A stretch of 64,000 nt of DNA from Tyto alba (taxonomy: Eukaryota; Chordata; Aves; Strigiformes; Tytonidae), in the NCBI RefSeq assembly GCF_018691265.1, contig NW_024881322.1:6138001-6202000 (forward strand), written 5' to 3'. The notes beneath the pieces were generated by a model. That model searched no databases, had not been told where the DNA came from, and saw only the letters and a program-made list of their open reading frames with translations. This document shows positions 32,601 to 45,700 of this stretch, piece after piece (the first letter of the stretch is position 1; the number at the start of each line of letters is the position of its first letter). Position numbers and translations under genes: made by a program.

Positions 32601-35600
32601 TAATTTCCCAGGGAGAATCTCAACCTTTGAATTATTTTTGTTCCAGAGCAGTTTGCTTGTATTTCTCAGCTTTGTAAGGTCCTGATTTTGTAGAGACCTG
32701 GCACGTCCATACTTTGTTGAGTCAAGATTTATTTCAACTTTTGTGGAACTCTTTGTTAAGTAGTGTTAAGAATGGGTCTGTGTTTGTGGGATCAGGGCTT
32801 AAAAAGCTTCCCCTATATAATACTTGTCAGTCCTTTACAGCTCTTGTTTCCCTGCCAGCTCAGGGCTGTATCTTCTCACATTTGTTGTTACATGCCTACC
32901 ACACAGACAATTTCACATGTTCACTGTTGGCAGAATGTTTTGGATTGCTATTTGCATTTAAGGCATTTCTCACAACTTTAGGTTTTCTGTGAAGAAATGC
33001 CTTTATCACAGTTGCAGCATGCTGTAGTCTACCTTCTCCTTGGAGTCTGTAGTCTTCAAATGTTTGTAGTGTTATGTCACTCAGTTGTTCCATTTAATGA
33101 CAGTCTAGGGATAAGCATGTTTACTCAGCAGTTTCATCCTCCAGTTTTCAAGAGAGTGTGTTTTTCCTGTGTAATGCATCCAGTAGTTTGTACTCTTGCT
33201 CTTTTGACCTGTGACACATTGCACTGGCTCCTTTTTGCTGTCTTGTTTCGCTAAGAGTATGCTCTTGGTTAGCAGTTGTGTGCAGCTGTTGGCCAGGAGT
33301 CTCAGCACTTGCAGCATTATGCTTGTACATGCTTGCTGTATTTCACTTTTCCCATTCCTTTCTCTTTACTCTTCCTGTAGTTGTACACGCTTTTGTAACA
33401 AAGTTGTTCACCAGTTAACAGAAAGCAGTGGTTTCATGGGAAGGTTCTTCAAAACTGTGTGGTCTGTTGGTTTGGGCAGATTTCCTCTGATGGTAGAAGG
33501 CTCTCGTAGTGGGGCCATCCTAGGGTTATATGGCAGTCTACATCTCTCTTGCTTTTCATTGCTTTTGTTTCATGTAATCAATTTCCTAATTGTGAAGCCC
33601 CATTTTCAATATGGGACAGGCCATGGCCCACCTTTTCAAGAACAAGGCCAGTATTCTGGAGTGTTTCATCTGGACTTGTATAATGTCCAGTGAATCATGA
33701 GGTTTGTTTGGTTGACTTCAGACTTCTTTTCTGATAAGTATGTAGAACTGATTTCGTTTGTTGACTTGTGATTTTACTTCATAAATCCATACTGATCTTT
33801 CATCGAAGGAATTTTTTTAAAGTGCTCAGTAATGACTGATAAAACACAAGTGCAAAGTCACAGAACCTGAAGACAAACAACTATTCAGTGGTGTGTGGAG
33901 AACAAAAGTAGTACTGGTGACAGGGATGCCAAAAATACATGAGAGATACAAGATGTGAGATGTTAAGGTTTGTTTTTTTTAAAAAAAAAAAAGCTAAAGG
34001 TTCTTAAGGACATAGGGCCAGACACTTAACAAAATTGTCTTCTGTTTTTTCTTGTTTTTAACAAGCAAAAGTACTCCTCCTGTTGGTCATAGTAGTTTAA
34101 ATCTTAATAAGATCATGGGCTCACTTGAGGAGTAATTCCATGCTCTTGAAGTTAAGGTATTTTTCTTATGGCTAGGAAGTGCAGATTTTTATTCTTAATT
34201 CACCTGCTTCTTTAAGTTAATTAATTCCTCATAATTTGCACTGGTATAAGCCACAGCAAAATGTATCACAGTGGAATGATGGTACTATTTATTAATTAAA
34301 AGTGGAGAATGCATGTGCCACACTTTGGTGTAGCAGTGAATCCTGTCCTTGCTGAGTGGTTGGCAGATGTAGTCCTTTGGTGTGTGAGGCTCAGGTGGGC
34401 TATACGTAGCTAGTGCAGAACCATTCACCACCAGTTATTTTAACACCATTTTGTCTTCTATTGTGGACGACTCACAGATGTTGTATAGACTGTTCTCCAT
34501 GACTTTCAAGGCAGAAAAAAAATTATATTGTGGGTTGTTTTGGGTTTCTTTTTTTTTTTTTTTTTTTTTAACACAGAGTATACCTCAGAGGAGTTTTGGG
34601 ATTGATTATGACTGCAACTGCTTTGTCAAGGATGGGAGACCTTTCCGTTACATCTCTGGTAGTATTCACTACTCACGGGTGCCCCGGTATTACTGGAAAG
34701 ACCGTCTGTTGAAGATGAAGATGGCAGGACTTGATGCCATTCAAACGTAAGTAGCTGTCGACTTTCAAAGTGATTTGTAGTCCTGGGAGATGTATGAGAA
34801 GTAGTGAAGCAGAATGCTACCCTTGGGACTTGGTTTATTAATTTCTAAGTAATAGGTGAGAAAGCTCCAGAGAAGTGAAGGGTGGTACAGCTTTGACTGG
34901 GACGATTGGGCAGGTTATAGCTAACCGTCCGCTTCCCTGCTGATAGGCAACACCTCCTGCTTTATAACCCAGGGTGCAAATGTAACCTGAAATAAATTGC
35001 AAAACAGTTGTTTTGTGCTCTACCTCTGCCAAGGGCATTGTAATCTCTGGTCAAAAGGCAGATGAGGTGAGAGGGGACAAAAACCTCTTAACAGAGCCTA
35101 GGTTGTTTCGCGCCGAAGCCTGGAAAATATTGGCAAAGGCTGCAGTAATATTTAAAGTTGTTTCACCAGGAGTGTTTAAAGTTAGAAAAGTGGTTGGGAG
35201 CTAGGTGTACTTTTTTTTTTTTTAAGGACAGTTTAAACAGCTTTCAGTTGCACATACCAAACCTTTAGTCCATCTTTCTTATATTTCCTTTACCTGGGTG
35301 TGTACTTCTTACAACAGGTGGGGTACTGATTGGCAAAAATAAGAGTAAGCTGACTTTTTAAAGCTTTCTTGACAGGGGAAAGGGGAGTGGTAGAAAAGTG
35401 TAAGGCACAGCGTTTTTCAAGCAATGGTTGTAATTCCCAAATATGTTTGGTTTTCTTTCCCTAAATCATTACAAGGCTTAGAGCTTCTCTTTGGAACAGC
35501 CTGTTTGTGTGCTGTGGACTGCCAGACAGGGTTGGTTCTGGCAGTGCAGAGCTCCTAGGCTGGAGCACTTTGCTAGGCAGGAGCATTGCACCATCTCTCC

Positions 35601-38600
35601 TTCCCCTCCCTTGAAATCTGCATTTTGTTTGACCTGCAAGTTGCAGGGTTGCCTTGTACACTTGGGGGTGTGAATAGTAAGCGTTAGGATATAAAGAACA
35701 GATGGCAGGGAAAGAAAAGTTGCTTTTCTTTCAAATTTAGGGTTCTCTATTTTTTTTTTTTTTGTATGTCTTAAAACTCTTCCCTATGTTGTGATGATAT
35801 GACTTTTTGTTTGGCAGGGGGTGTTTTGGGGTGTTTTTTGTTGTTTTCTAATAAAGCAAGCAAGTTCGGTCTTCCCTCACATTACATAAGAACAATGGTA
35901 TTAACACACTTGCTCAGGAGAGAGTTACTGGAATTGACCATCTAATTATTTTTTGCTGCAATAAAAATAATCTCAAATGAACATGAAAATTATACCTTTT
36001 GGTATCTGGCTTGAAGATTTGCCTGAATCCTGACAGTGGCTCTGTGACTCCTATGATCCGTAGTGTCTCATACTTCCTTTATGTGTCTGATGTATTTTCC
36101 TCCTTCTCCCAACACCCATATATCTTCAGTGCCCTCTGTTCATTCCCAGCTTTTTCAACCAGTCCTTTTCTTTTTTTCTTTGAAATTCCCTGTTCGTGTA
36201 TCTGTTACATCACTGGTCTTTTGAGAGAGGAATCTTTTCTTTCCTGTTCCCCCATCACAATTGTTTAGTGGCAAAATTGCTGCAGGGCTTTTTTTTTTTT
36301 TTTTTTTCCTATTTCTTCCTTTGTAATCTCCTGATAACAAGGGAGGGTTTTTTCCTTCCGTATTTTTCCCTCCCTCCCACCCCCCACTTGTGGAGATCTC
36401 TTGCTCTGTGCTTTACTGTTTTGCATCAGTATCCTGCTGTGTAGGAAGGAGTGGAGATTGTCTTGTGTTGCTGGTGTCAACTGGTCTCTGTTGGTCTTGG
36501 GAGAGCAGAGTTGTTTCTGTTTCAGCACAGAAGGTACAGTACAGCTGGCAAGTGTTGCCACAGTGGTTATGTGACCTACGGCCTTAGGTCTTGTTGCTGA
36601 GTCACCGATGTCAGATAACAGGGTTTTTACAACCTCCTTTTCTTTTTTATAGAGCAGACTAGGATTCTTTAACTTTCTCCCACATTGTTGCTTACCTTTT
36701 GGATTTTTTTTTCTATTATGGTGAAAGATAGCTCCTAAATGTGTATCTTATAAGCAGAAAGTAGCGCTGTGTCTTGCATTTTCTACAAGAATCAAATCTC
36801 TGCGTCTTTCCATTTGACACCAATCTCTCTCTTTCTCTCTCAAAACTTAAAAAAAAAAAGGCAACCACTCACCAAACCCCTTTTGTTTTTCCTTGAAATT
36901 TGCAGATAATCAAGCCTTACTGCTCTTGATTATTGGAGATGAAGCAATACATTTTCATGTTACCCCAAACAACTCTGCTGTGATTTTTGTGTGGTTTTGC
37001 TAAATACCAAAATTGTTCTAGATGATTACTTAGTTGAGTTTTAGTTTTCTCTTCTGCCTATTCTTTCCCTGATCAGTGAAACTATTAGCAAGGGACTGAG
37101 ATACCAGATGTGTAAAGTCGTTCTGGAATGAGCAGTAGCACTGCCAGACCTTCTGGCAGAATGTACTAGTTGGACTCCCAAGTTTGGGGCCACCTCTGAA
37201 GACTCTGATTTTGCTGCTTGCGTTTTTTTCCCATGGAACAGGAATGGATCTTGCTAGAATTTGAAATATGAGAACCTTTCTTGTTACTATCAAAGTGCTC
37301 CTCGTGAGACTTACCACTTCAAGAGAAACAGGATCCTTTTATTACAGGGTTGTCCTCATAAGTACCTTGTGGTCAAAGCAAGCCAGACCTTCTCTCCTTC
37401 CTGTTCACTGAAGCCTCATTTCCAAAAGACTTGCCCTGCCTTGATGCATTGTTCAGCTCATGGCTGAGGCAGCAGCTCGTGTGGGACTCTTGAATGGGTG
37501 AAGTCTATACGTGTATAATCATCTCTACTGGGAAGCATCTTAAGCAATGGCAGAATATGAGAAAACAGGTGACAGGGAGCTTGATATTAGACTAAAGCTT
37601 AAAATATCAAGGCCTAGACCTTCCAGATAGGAGGTTGAAATTTGATGTGATTGGTGACATCCCAGAAGATGATGGAGGGGTACACAGGAGCTCCACTCCC
37701 GACCTCAGCAGAGAGCACTCGGAGGCATCTGGTCAGGCAAGGGTGTAACTGTCCTTGTTTGCAGTTCCTGCACTGTGTCTGCCAACTAGAAAGCAATGCT
37801 ATCAAAAATATCTGGAAAGGACTGATAGTGGTAGTGGTTCGTTCGTTTTTTTGGTTTTTTTTTTTTTTTTTTGTCATGAAAGAGATAAACAATTAACCAC
37901 TAGATGGGGCTAAATATTTACTGGATTTACAGATCGGTGAAGATGCTTCCTGGAAGACTCAGCAGTTGCCTTCCAGGCTCACAGAAAATTAAAGAATGTT
38001 GAGCATTTTATTTGTTTTACTGTATTTGTTGACTAATGAGCAGAAAACTGTAAATCTGTAGAAACTCCCTCTAAGAAAGAGCTGCTGTTTAGCATATCTA
38101 TTACTTGAAAAATGAGCTCAATTTACTTTTTATAAAGACTGATAAATGTGTAATTTAACAAGCATGTAGAAAATATTGCTCTATTATTTATGAAATTAGT
38201 ATAAGATATTGAATTTTACACTACTAAAAAAAAATAAAGGAACCACCCTGGTATTGCAGAGAGGATTATCCTTCCTGTACGTTAAGGTAGTTAAAGTGGG
38301 GTTTTTGCCTGTTGATGTCTCTCTGAAATAGGACAGGAAAACTGTGACTTTTAAAGAAAAGGAAGGGTCTAGGATAAAGCTTAGAAATTCTATGTAAATA
38401 GGGAGTAAACACTATTACTCAAATACAGAAGAAATAGTATGTTTCAAGTTTGAAAAAATAAATGTGGCCTTCCTTTATAAATACATTATACTGTAGCTAA
38501 AGCAGTACAGGATTAATAACTGATCATACATTTAAACAATGATATATAGGAATTATACTTGCTAATAATAATAATAATTTAAAAATAAAATTATTGCTAG

Positions 38601-39687
38601 CCGTAGAAAATATATGGAGGGATTAAAGTGTATTAATAACAATTTTTAGACCAGTGTTTAAAATACGTTTATATCATGATTCATTCTGTAAGAAAGCATT
38701 TCACATAAATTTTTTTCTTCACTTTCGTCCCTTTTTTTTCCACTAAAATCTGCTTTTTTTTCTGGCCTTGTGAGGAAGCATGGGACATAAATTAAAACTG
38801 TTTCTGGATGAATTTTTCTGTCATTTTCCATCTTGAATGTAAGGGAGAAGAAGAAACCCTTTTGTCCTCATTCAGATATTATTAAGCATATTTAGACCTT
38901 CAGACTTGTTTCTAGAACACGTTCATAAAACTCTCACATGAGTGTATTTTTCTAACTAACAGGTTACAAGGTGTACTTAAATTACAGCTAGAATGCTTTT
39001 CTCGTATTAACTTGTAATTTACTTACCAGTTATAACTAACTTGTCCCCTAGCCTAAACAGAAAGGAGTATAAGCAGTTGCTCCCCTTGTGTAGTAGTATT
39101 TTAGGCAGTTAGAAACTGTTAAAAAGTTAATATCTAGTCATCTTTATTTAGCTCAAGCAGGTGCAGCTCTCTGCTAGAAGTATTTTTCAGTGAATGAGTT
39201 GCTACAACAACATGCCCGTTAATTCCTCCCGGAAAGAGCTTTGTCTCGTACTGCAGTGCTGTGTCAGTGATTCATAGTCAGATGGTACTTTTCAGCAGAA
39301 CCTGCAGACCCTCTTCCTATTAATATCACTTCCATATGTCTTCTTCCTCATTTTGATTTTTTTTGCCTTCTCCTGTGCAAGAGAATTAGAGTGGTAACTC
39401 CTAATTCCTTGTTGATATCAGACCATGTTGCTCATTAGCTAAGAGCATTTACAATCCTGATCGTGTTCACTGGTGGATTTGAAGCTGCTCCCCCTTGCAA
39501 AGTGCTGTGCATCACCCCCATGTCAGTAAAAGCTTTGCATATAGTTAGACCTATCAAAGAGAGTTGGGATACTCCTCAAAATATCCCATTGCTTTCCCAA
39601 CAGGTAGTGGGTTGTTCGTTTGTGGTTAATTTCTATTCTGTGTTAATGTTTTTTTGGTTTTGTTTTGTTTTGTTTTTTGTTTGTTTG

Positions 39688-39718
<31 letters not shown>

Positions 39719-42700
39719 CCTTGTTTGCTCAGAAGCATGCCATACAGCAAAGTACCAAAAGCCTTGCTAAGTCGAGAGACATCACCTTTTTTCCTTTTCT
39801 CTAATTCTTTAAGCAAATTTTCCTGTGACAAATGGAGTTAGGTTTATCTGCCCTTGAGAAATCCATCGTCACATATATATAACTTAAAAGAATTCTGCAT
39901 TTCTAAACAATAGCTTTGAAAATAACAGCTGTTATGTTTTAGAGCAAACTAAAATTATTCTGCAGTGATAACCTGGTTCATAGTATATGGAACAGGGGAA
40001 GCAAGCACAATATGATATTCTGGTATTGGCTTCTTTGAGGTAGGTTGGTCATTTGGTTGTTTTTAAATTGTTTTCTAATTTATCTACTTTAATATTAAAT
40101 GTCAGCAATCAGTTTGTTCTTGAAATTTAGACAAAGTGCACAAAACTAAATTAGCAGTGATTGTATTTTCACATGGTTCGTATTCATTAGATGCACATTT
40201 AGTTTGTTCTACAAGTGAGTTAATCATGTATTTTGTAAACAATTAAAGCAGGTTAACAAAGAAATAAAATATACCGTGTAGAGGGGGAAATCTGCATTTT
40301 GATGCCTGAGTGTGTTTTGATTCTATCCTGGTATATAAATTTTAAGCTTTATCTTCTTAAACAGAGGCTTAAGATTTTGGCATTTGTGAGTCTATAATAT
40401 TAACTAATGTTGCTGAAAGATTTTAATGTTCGTTATTTGATGTTCGTGTGCATGTACATCTGAGTGTGGCCATTTCAGTAGTGTGCTCATGTGAGGGTTC
40501 CCGTTTTTCTTGTTTATTGAAAGCAGTGTTTTCTGCACTTTCTTTCCCTTTTGCATAATTCTTACAAAATTAACTCTGGAACATATAAACAAACCCAGAC
40601 AGTAAGAAAAAGTTTGCGTGAGAGGATCTTTGCTTGGTTAACCACAGTTTTGGTTTTAAAAATTTTTCTCAAATTTGTTCTGTCTGGAACAGTGGCAACA
40701 GTTCTCTTGGAGGGATTACAAACCTATGTGAAAAGAAGTAAATGCATGGAGAATGAGTTTTTCCATTCTCTTGAATCCTTGCTTAAGCTATACTCATCCC
40801 TAATTTTAATGTCTCGATGCTATGACTGCCACTTAGTACTGTCCCAAGCCAAAACTCTCATGGTTGTCAAGCATGGGCCATAAACTACACCACCACATGT
40901 AGTGGTTGGTAGATAACGTGTTTCTTTGCTGTCTTGCAACCCAGTGTATTGGTTTTTTTATCTCTTATGAGATGTTCTATGGTGGGGTTGTGGTTTCCTA
41001 AGTCCTTGGTCAAGCTCGTTCTTGACCACCTCCTTTGTGAGTGGTTTACAGTCTTCATTTCTTCACATTTCTTCATTTCTGCCAAACAACTGGCAGCTGG
41101 CTCGCTAACATCAAAACTGTTAGCTACTTAAATTTTGGAACAGACATCATGGTTTCAAAACAGCACTACCAAAGCCTGTTCTTGCAGACACACTGCGAAG
41201 TACTAACCTGTATTTCAGTATTAATTTTAACACCTTCTGTCATATGAAGTACCTCAGAGAAGAAAGGCCCTAGAGTTATTGTATTTTACAGGTCTGAAGA
41301 CCAGTTCAGCATTACAGATCTCTGGGGTGCGTAGTGCAAACAGTTGTTATTTGGAATTCTGGTTTAGTCTCGGTTTCCTAATGGAAGGTGATCTTCTCTC
41401 TTCATAGGTATGTGCCATGGAACTACCACGAACCCCAGCTGAGTGTGTATGATTTTTCTGGTGACAAAGATCTAGAGTATTTCCTGCAGCTTGCTAATGA
41501 CACTGGTTTGCTGGTTATCCTGAGAGCTGGACCTTACATCTGTGCAGAATGGGACATGGTACAGTATTTTGTAACGGTTATCTCATTTCTATGGTAAATC
41601 TAACCCGAATATTTCTGTCTTAAAGTAGACAAACATACTTGGTGTATCCTTGGACAAGACTCTTGATTTAGCATATCAAAATCCATGCAGTAACTTAAGT
41701 AATTTCTTACAGTACAGGCTTACTTTGTATTTGTTTTTTCATTTAGAATTATTACTTGCAGAAAATCAATCTTCAGGCCTCAGTATATGTTTTGATAAAA
41801 GGCTAAGTTCTTTTTACATTTCTTAAAAATGGTCACTGAAGTGATGCCCTTTTTTTTCCCAGGGAGGTCTTCCTGCATGGCTGTTGGAGAAATCATCTAT
41901 TGTTCTGAGGTCTTCTGATTCAGGTAGAGACATCAAAAAGGAATAGCAGAAATACACTTTGGCAGCAAGACAAACTTACTGTTTAAGGCTGTTACTAGAT
42001 AATTCATATTTCAGCTTAAGTTACCTTGTAAGTAAAATTTTCAGTGCTTTCAATTAGAAGCGTGCATTTGAGAAGTATATAGCATGAACAAAGTAGGATA
42101 GAAAGTTTCCAAGGTATTGATAAGTTTCATGAAAATTGGTGCCAAGAAAGAAATCATTGTCACCGTTGAGGAAAAGACAGGTAGCTCTCAGCTTTGAATT
42201 TTTTGGCTGTGCAGCCCACTCATTGTGTGGATCCTTCCTGGCTGGTCAGTGTGCGTGTATTTCCAGAACTAGTTACAGCATTCTTAAATGCTACCTGGTC
42301 GTGGACCGGACATGGAGGGATGAGATGAGACAGGAGGTTAATGTGGTTGTTGGAGTGCGTATTAGGGAACAGTATTTTAAAAAATAATGCACATAGCAAT
42401 ATTTGAATTTGTTTTCCTGTTGAAATGTGTTAGGACAACCTGCACTGAGACACTGAAGTCTCTCTGGTGATCTTCAAAGTTCATCAGTATTTAAGTGTTC
42501 TAATTTTTAGTAAACTGTACTGGAAGCTGATATTTATGAACAGGTATAAGAGCACATCTGTTTATTAAATGCTGGCCTGATATACTTAACCTATTTAGAA
42601 CACTAGGTAAAAACCACCCATAAATAACATAAAACAAAAACTAGGAAAAAAGCAGAACAAGTGTGGAACACTTATGCTTTGTGTATCACAGATTACCTGG

Positions 42701-45700
42701 CAGCAGTAGAGAAATGGATGGGTGTCCTCTTGCCAAAGATGAGGCCTCACCTCTATCAGAATGGAGGTCCAATCATCATGGTGCAGGTAATTTCCTGAAA
42801 ATCAAATGAACCTGAGCAGCACAGGTGCTTATATTGCTCTTGCAGACACTCTGTGGGTGTTGGGTGATAATGTCACAGATATGCCTTAACAGTTTCAGGT
42901 AGCTGAAAGATTCTGATGAAATCCCTTATCCTAAAGAACCAAATGCACTGTTTCCAGAATTCAGGGAGCAATTGTCATCTCTATCAAAGTTGTTTTCCAC
43001 AACTATAGAGAGCAATAGAGGAAACTTGTGGTGCTTTTTAGACCTGGGTTTCATGCCAGTTCTCACGTAAAGACAAAATATACTGTGATTGCTTGAAACC
43101 CTCTGACAAGAAAAAGGGGAAGAAGTATACTTGCAGATAGAAGCAAAATCAGTATGGACTAAGCCTAAAACTTGTGACAAAAATGGCTTCAAAATGTAGG
43201 CTTTTTAACTCTTAGCACCTAACTTAAAATGGACGTGTTTCAGCACACAGTGTTGTGTGTTCATGGTGAGTAGCTCCTCTCTTAAACTCCTTCTGGATGT
43301 GCAGTGGTGATTGTTATGTATTAGCTTTTGACCATGACAAAAGCTTTGTTTTAATTTTTGTTTTAAACTCCCTGGTTGACACAGGATTGGATAGGAGACC
43401 CTTCTTATAATATGCCCAAGATCACTGTTTTTGAAAAATATGTCTATTGAGCAAAAGCACTGGACAAAATTATTTATTGGCAGAAATAAGATGCTTATAA
43501 CAGGATTTTCATAAATAACCTTCAGGCACGCACGGCATTGGATCTGAAGCTTAAAAGTCCATCCCCTTGGGAAAAGAGCAAGATATGTACCCCTTGGTAG
43601 TAGTAGGATTGTCCTTCTCCCCTCAGTCCTTTGAGTCCATTGCAGGGCTTTGTTGTTCATGTGAGCCTCCTGTAGCTGTCTCCTGGAAGTCCAGTTTTGC
43701 TGCAGTTTTGATCATGTCACAACTCGTTCTATGGTTTTATTTTTCTGCCTGGGAGGTTGGTCATAGCTCTTCATTTTTAATAGAGACTGTTTAGATCACT
43801 TGCTAAGTAGCTAGGGTAGAGATTTTTATGTGGAGGGTGATTTTATTTATTTATTTTTATTTTTTTTTTTTGGAAAATGACTTGCCTCCACTCCATTGTA
43901 AGATATAGGTGAGAGGAATGAGTGCCTAGATGGGTGGTCTTCTCTTACTACTCAGGTCTGGAGTTAAAATGGCATTTTTAGCATTGCCATCAAAGGAAGA
44001 GGAGGATTGAATTTGGGCTTTCCGTTTTCGGTATCAATCAGATGCGCACTGAAATTGGCTACTGCTTTACTGACTTGCTTTTACTGTGCAGGTAGAGAAT
44101 GAGTATGGAAGCTACTTCGCTTGTGACTACGACTATCTGCGTTCCCTTCTGAAGCTCTTTCGCCAGCATCTTGGGGATGAGGTCGTGCTGTTCACAACAG
44201 ATGGTGCAAGCCAGTTTCACTTGAAATGTGGAGCTCTTCAGGGTCTTTACGCAACAGTGGACTTTGCCCCAGGTTGGAGACTGCTGTTTGTTACCAAAAA
44301 ATTCTGTTTTGTATGTGTTTGTGGCAGGACAAACTGACTTGACTGCTTGACAAACCTGACTGCTTTGTTTAGGTGGGTTAATAGACATTTTATGTATATT
44401 TGATGTACTCTTAAACGTACAAGAATTACCCACAAGTACTCAGAGGGTCATAATCACTTCCTCGCATCATGAAATCATGAATAAGCAATTTACACTACTC
44501 TTAATGCATATCTCCTGAAAATTAGCAGCAACAGTTGGCATTGATTCCATTGATTTTTTTTTTTTTTTTTATTTTATTTTTTTCGTTGTTGTTGTTTTGG
44601 TTTTAATGTCCTTTGTCTGTCTCAGAATCCAGCCCTCAGTTAATTTCTCTTTAAGCCAGTGGTTACTGGGGAAAAAAAAAAAATACTGCTGAAGATCATA
44701 ATTAGAAATGTGCACACTGCGACAATTTGCTGTGATGTAGGCTTGAAGAATGGCTGAGCAACCACAGTGTGTTCAGAAAGTGCCCTTTTGATAAATAAGG
44801 GAGTTAATGATGTAAATGTTCATACACCGCATGGACTTGGCAAAAGAAGCTTAAGACACAAGAAACAAACTCCAAGATAGATCTTGCCATGTTTTTTGTG
44901 TGTGTCCTCTTCTATACATTATTCTCTCTACAATCAAAGAAGTGTGCTTAGCAGGAATCTGTTTTCTTACAAGTAGATTGAAATTATGAACTCTTCTTCA
45001 TGTGTATCATTTATGAGATGGTGAGCTACTCATGGAAGTAATTTCCAGTCCCTATGGCTTGAGCCAGGAATGATCAGAATTGAAATTCCTCTTTAGAGAT
45101 TGCCTGGCTTCTGTTCTTCCCCATAGTCTTGGTACTGCAACCCCAGACCTGTATTTTCCAATGACCAAGTAGTAATTCTGACACAGCTTAGACTTTTCAG
45201 TGCCAGTATGTCATTCCTGAGAAAAGCTGGATTTTCAGAAGGTCTGTCTCAAAAGCAAAGACATAGATGCATGCATGCATGCATACATGTATGTATATAT
45301 TTTAAATAAGTTCTGCAACTTAAACACTGGAATCAAAGTTACAGATTCATGTGTTTTCTGAAGTTTTCTTGTCTGGATTTTTGCTAGGTGTTAGAAAGGA
45401 GATAAGACACCTATTTCAATAAAATGAAGGACTGAAAAAGTCACGTATGTAGCAACTCAATTTTATTTCTATCTGATTATAGGTGGCAATGTCACAGCAG
45501 CATTCTTAGCTCAGAGGGGCAGTGAACCTACAGGCCCTTTGGTATGTCTTTTCACTTAAACTTCTTGTATCATTCCTAATCTTACAGTGGTTAGTAAGAG
45601 AGGATTTGGGAACAGTGTGTTGGACAGTTTTAGGGGCATGTTTACAAAGACGTAACTGCCAAGTCAGTCAGAAAAACTGAATAAAGGAACTTCTGTGTGC

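Noticed and set aside
32714..33693. Cluster of T-rich open frames in GLB1 intron 1
   Set aside because: Hydrophobic, Phe/Leu/Cys-rich translations come from T-rich intronic DNA, several frames and both strands are open, and no family is recognised.
44086..44337. Open frame starting six bases before GLB1 exon 6 and running past its end
   Set aside because: It is GLB1 exon 6 read into the flanking introns. The exon borders at 44092 and 44272 are set by splice sites and phase.
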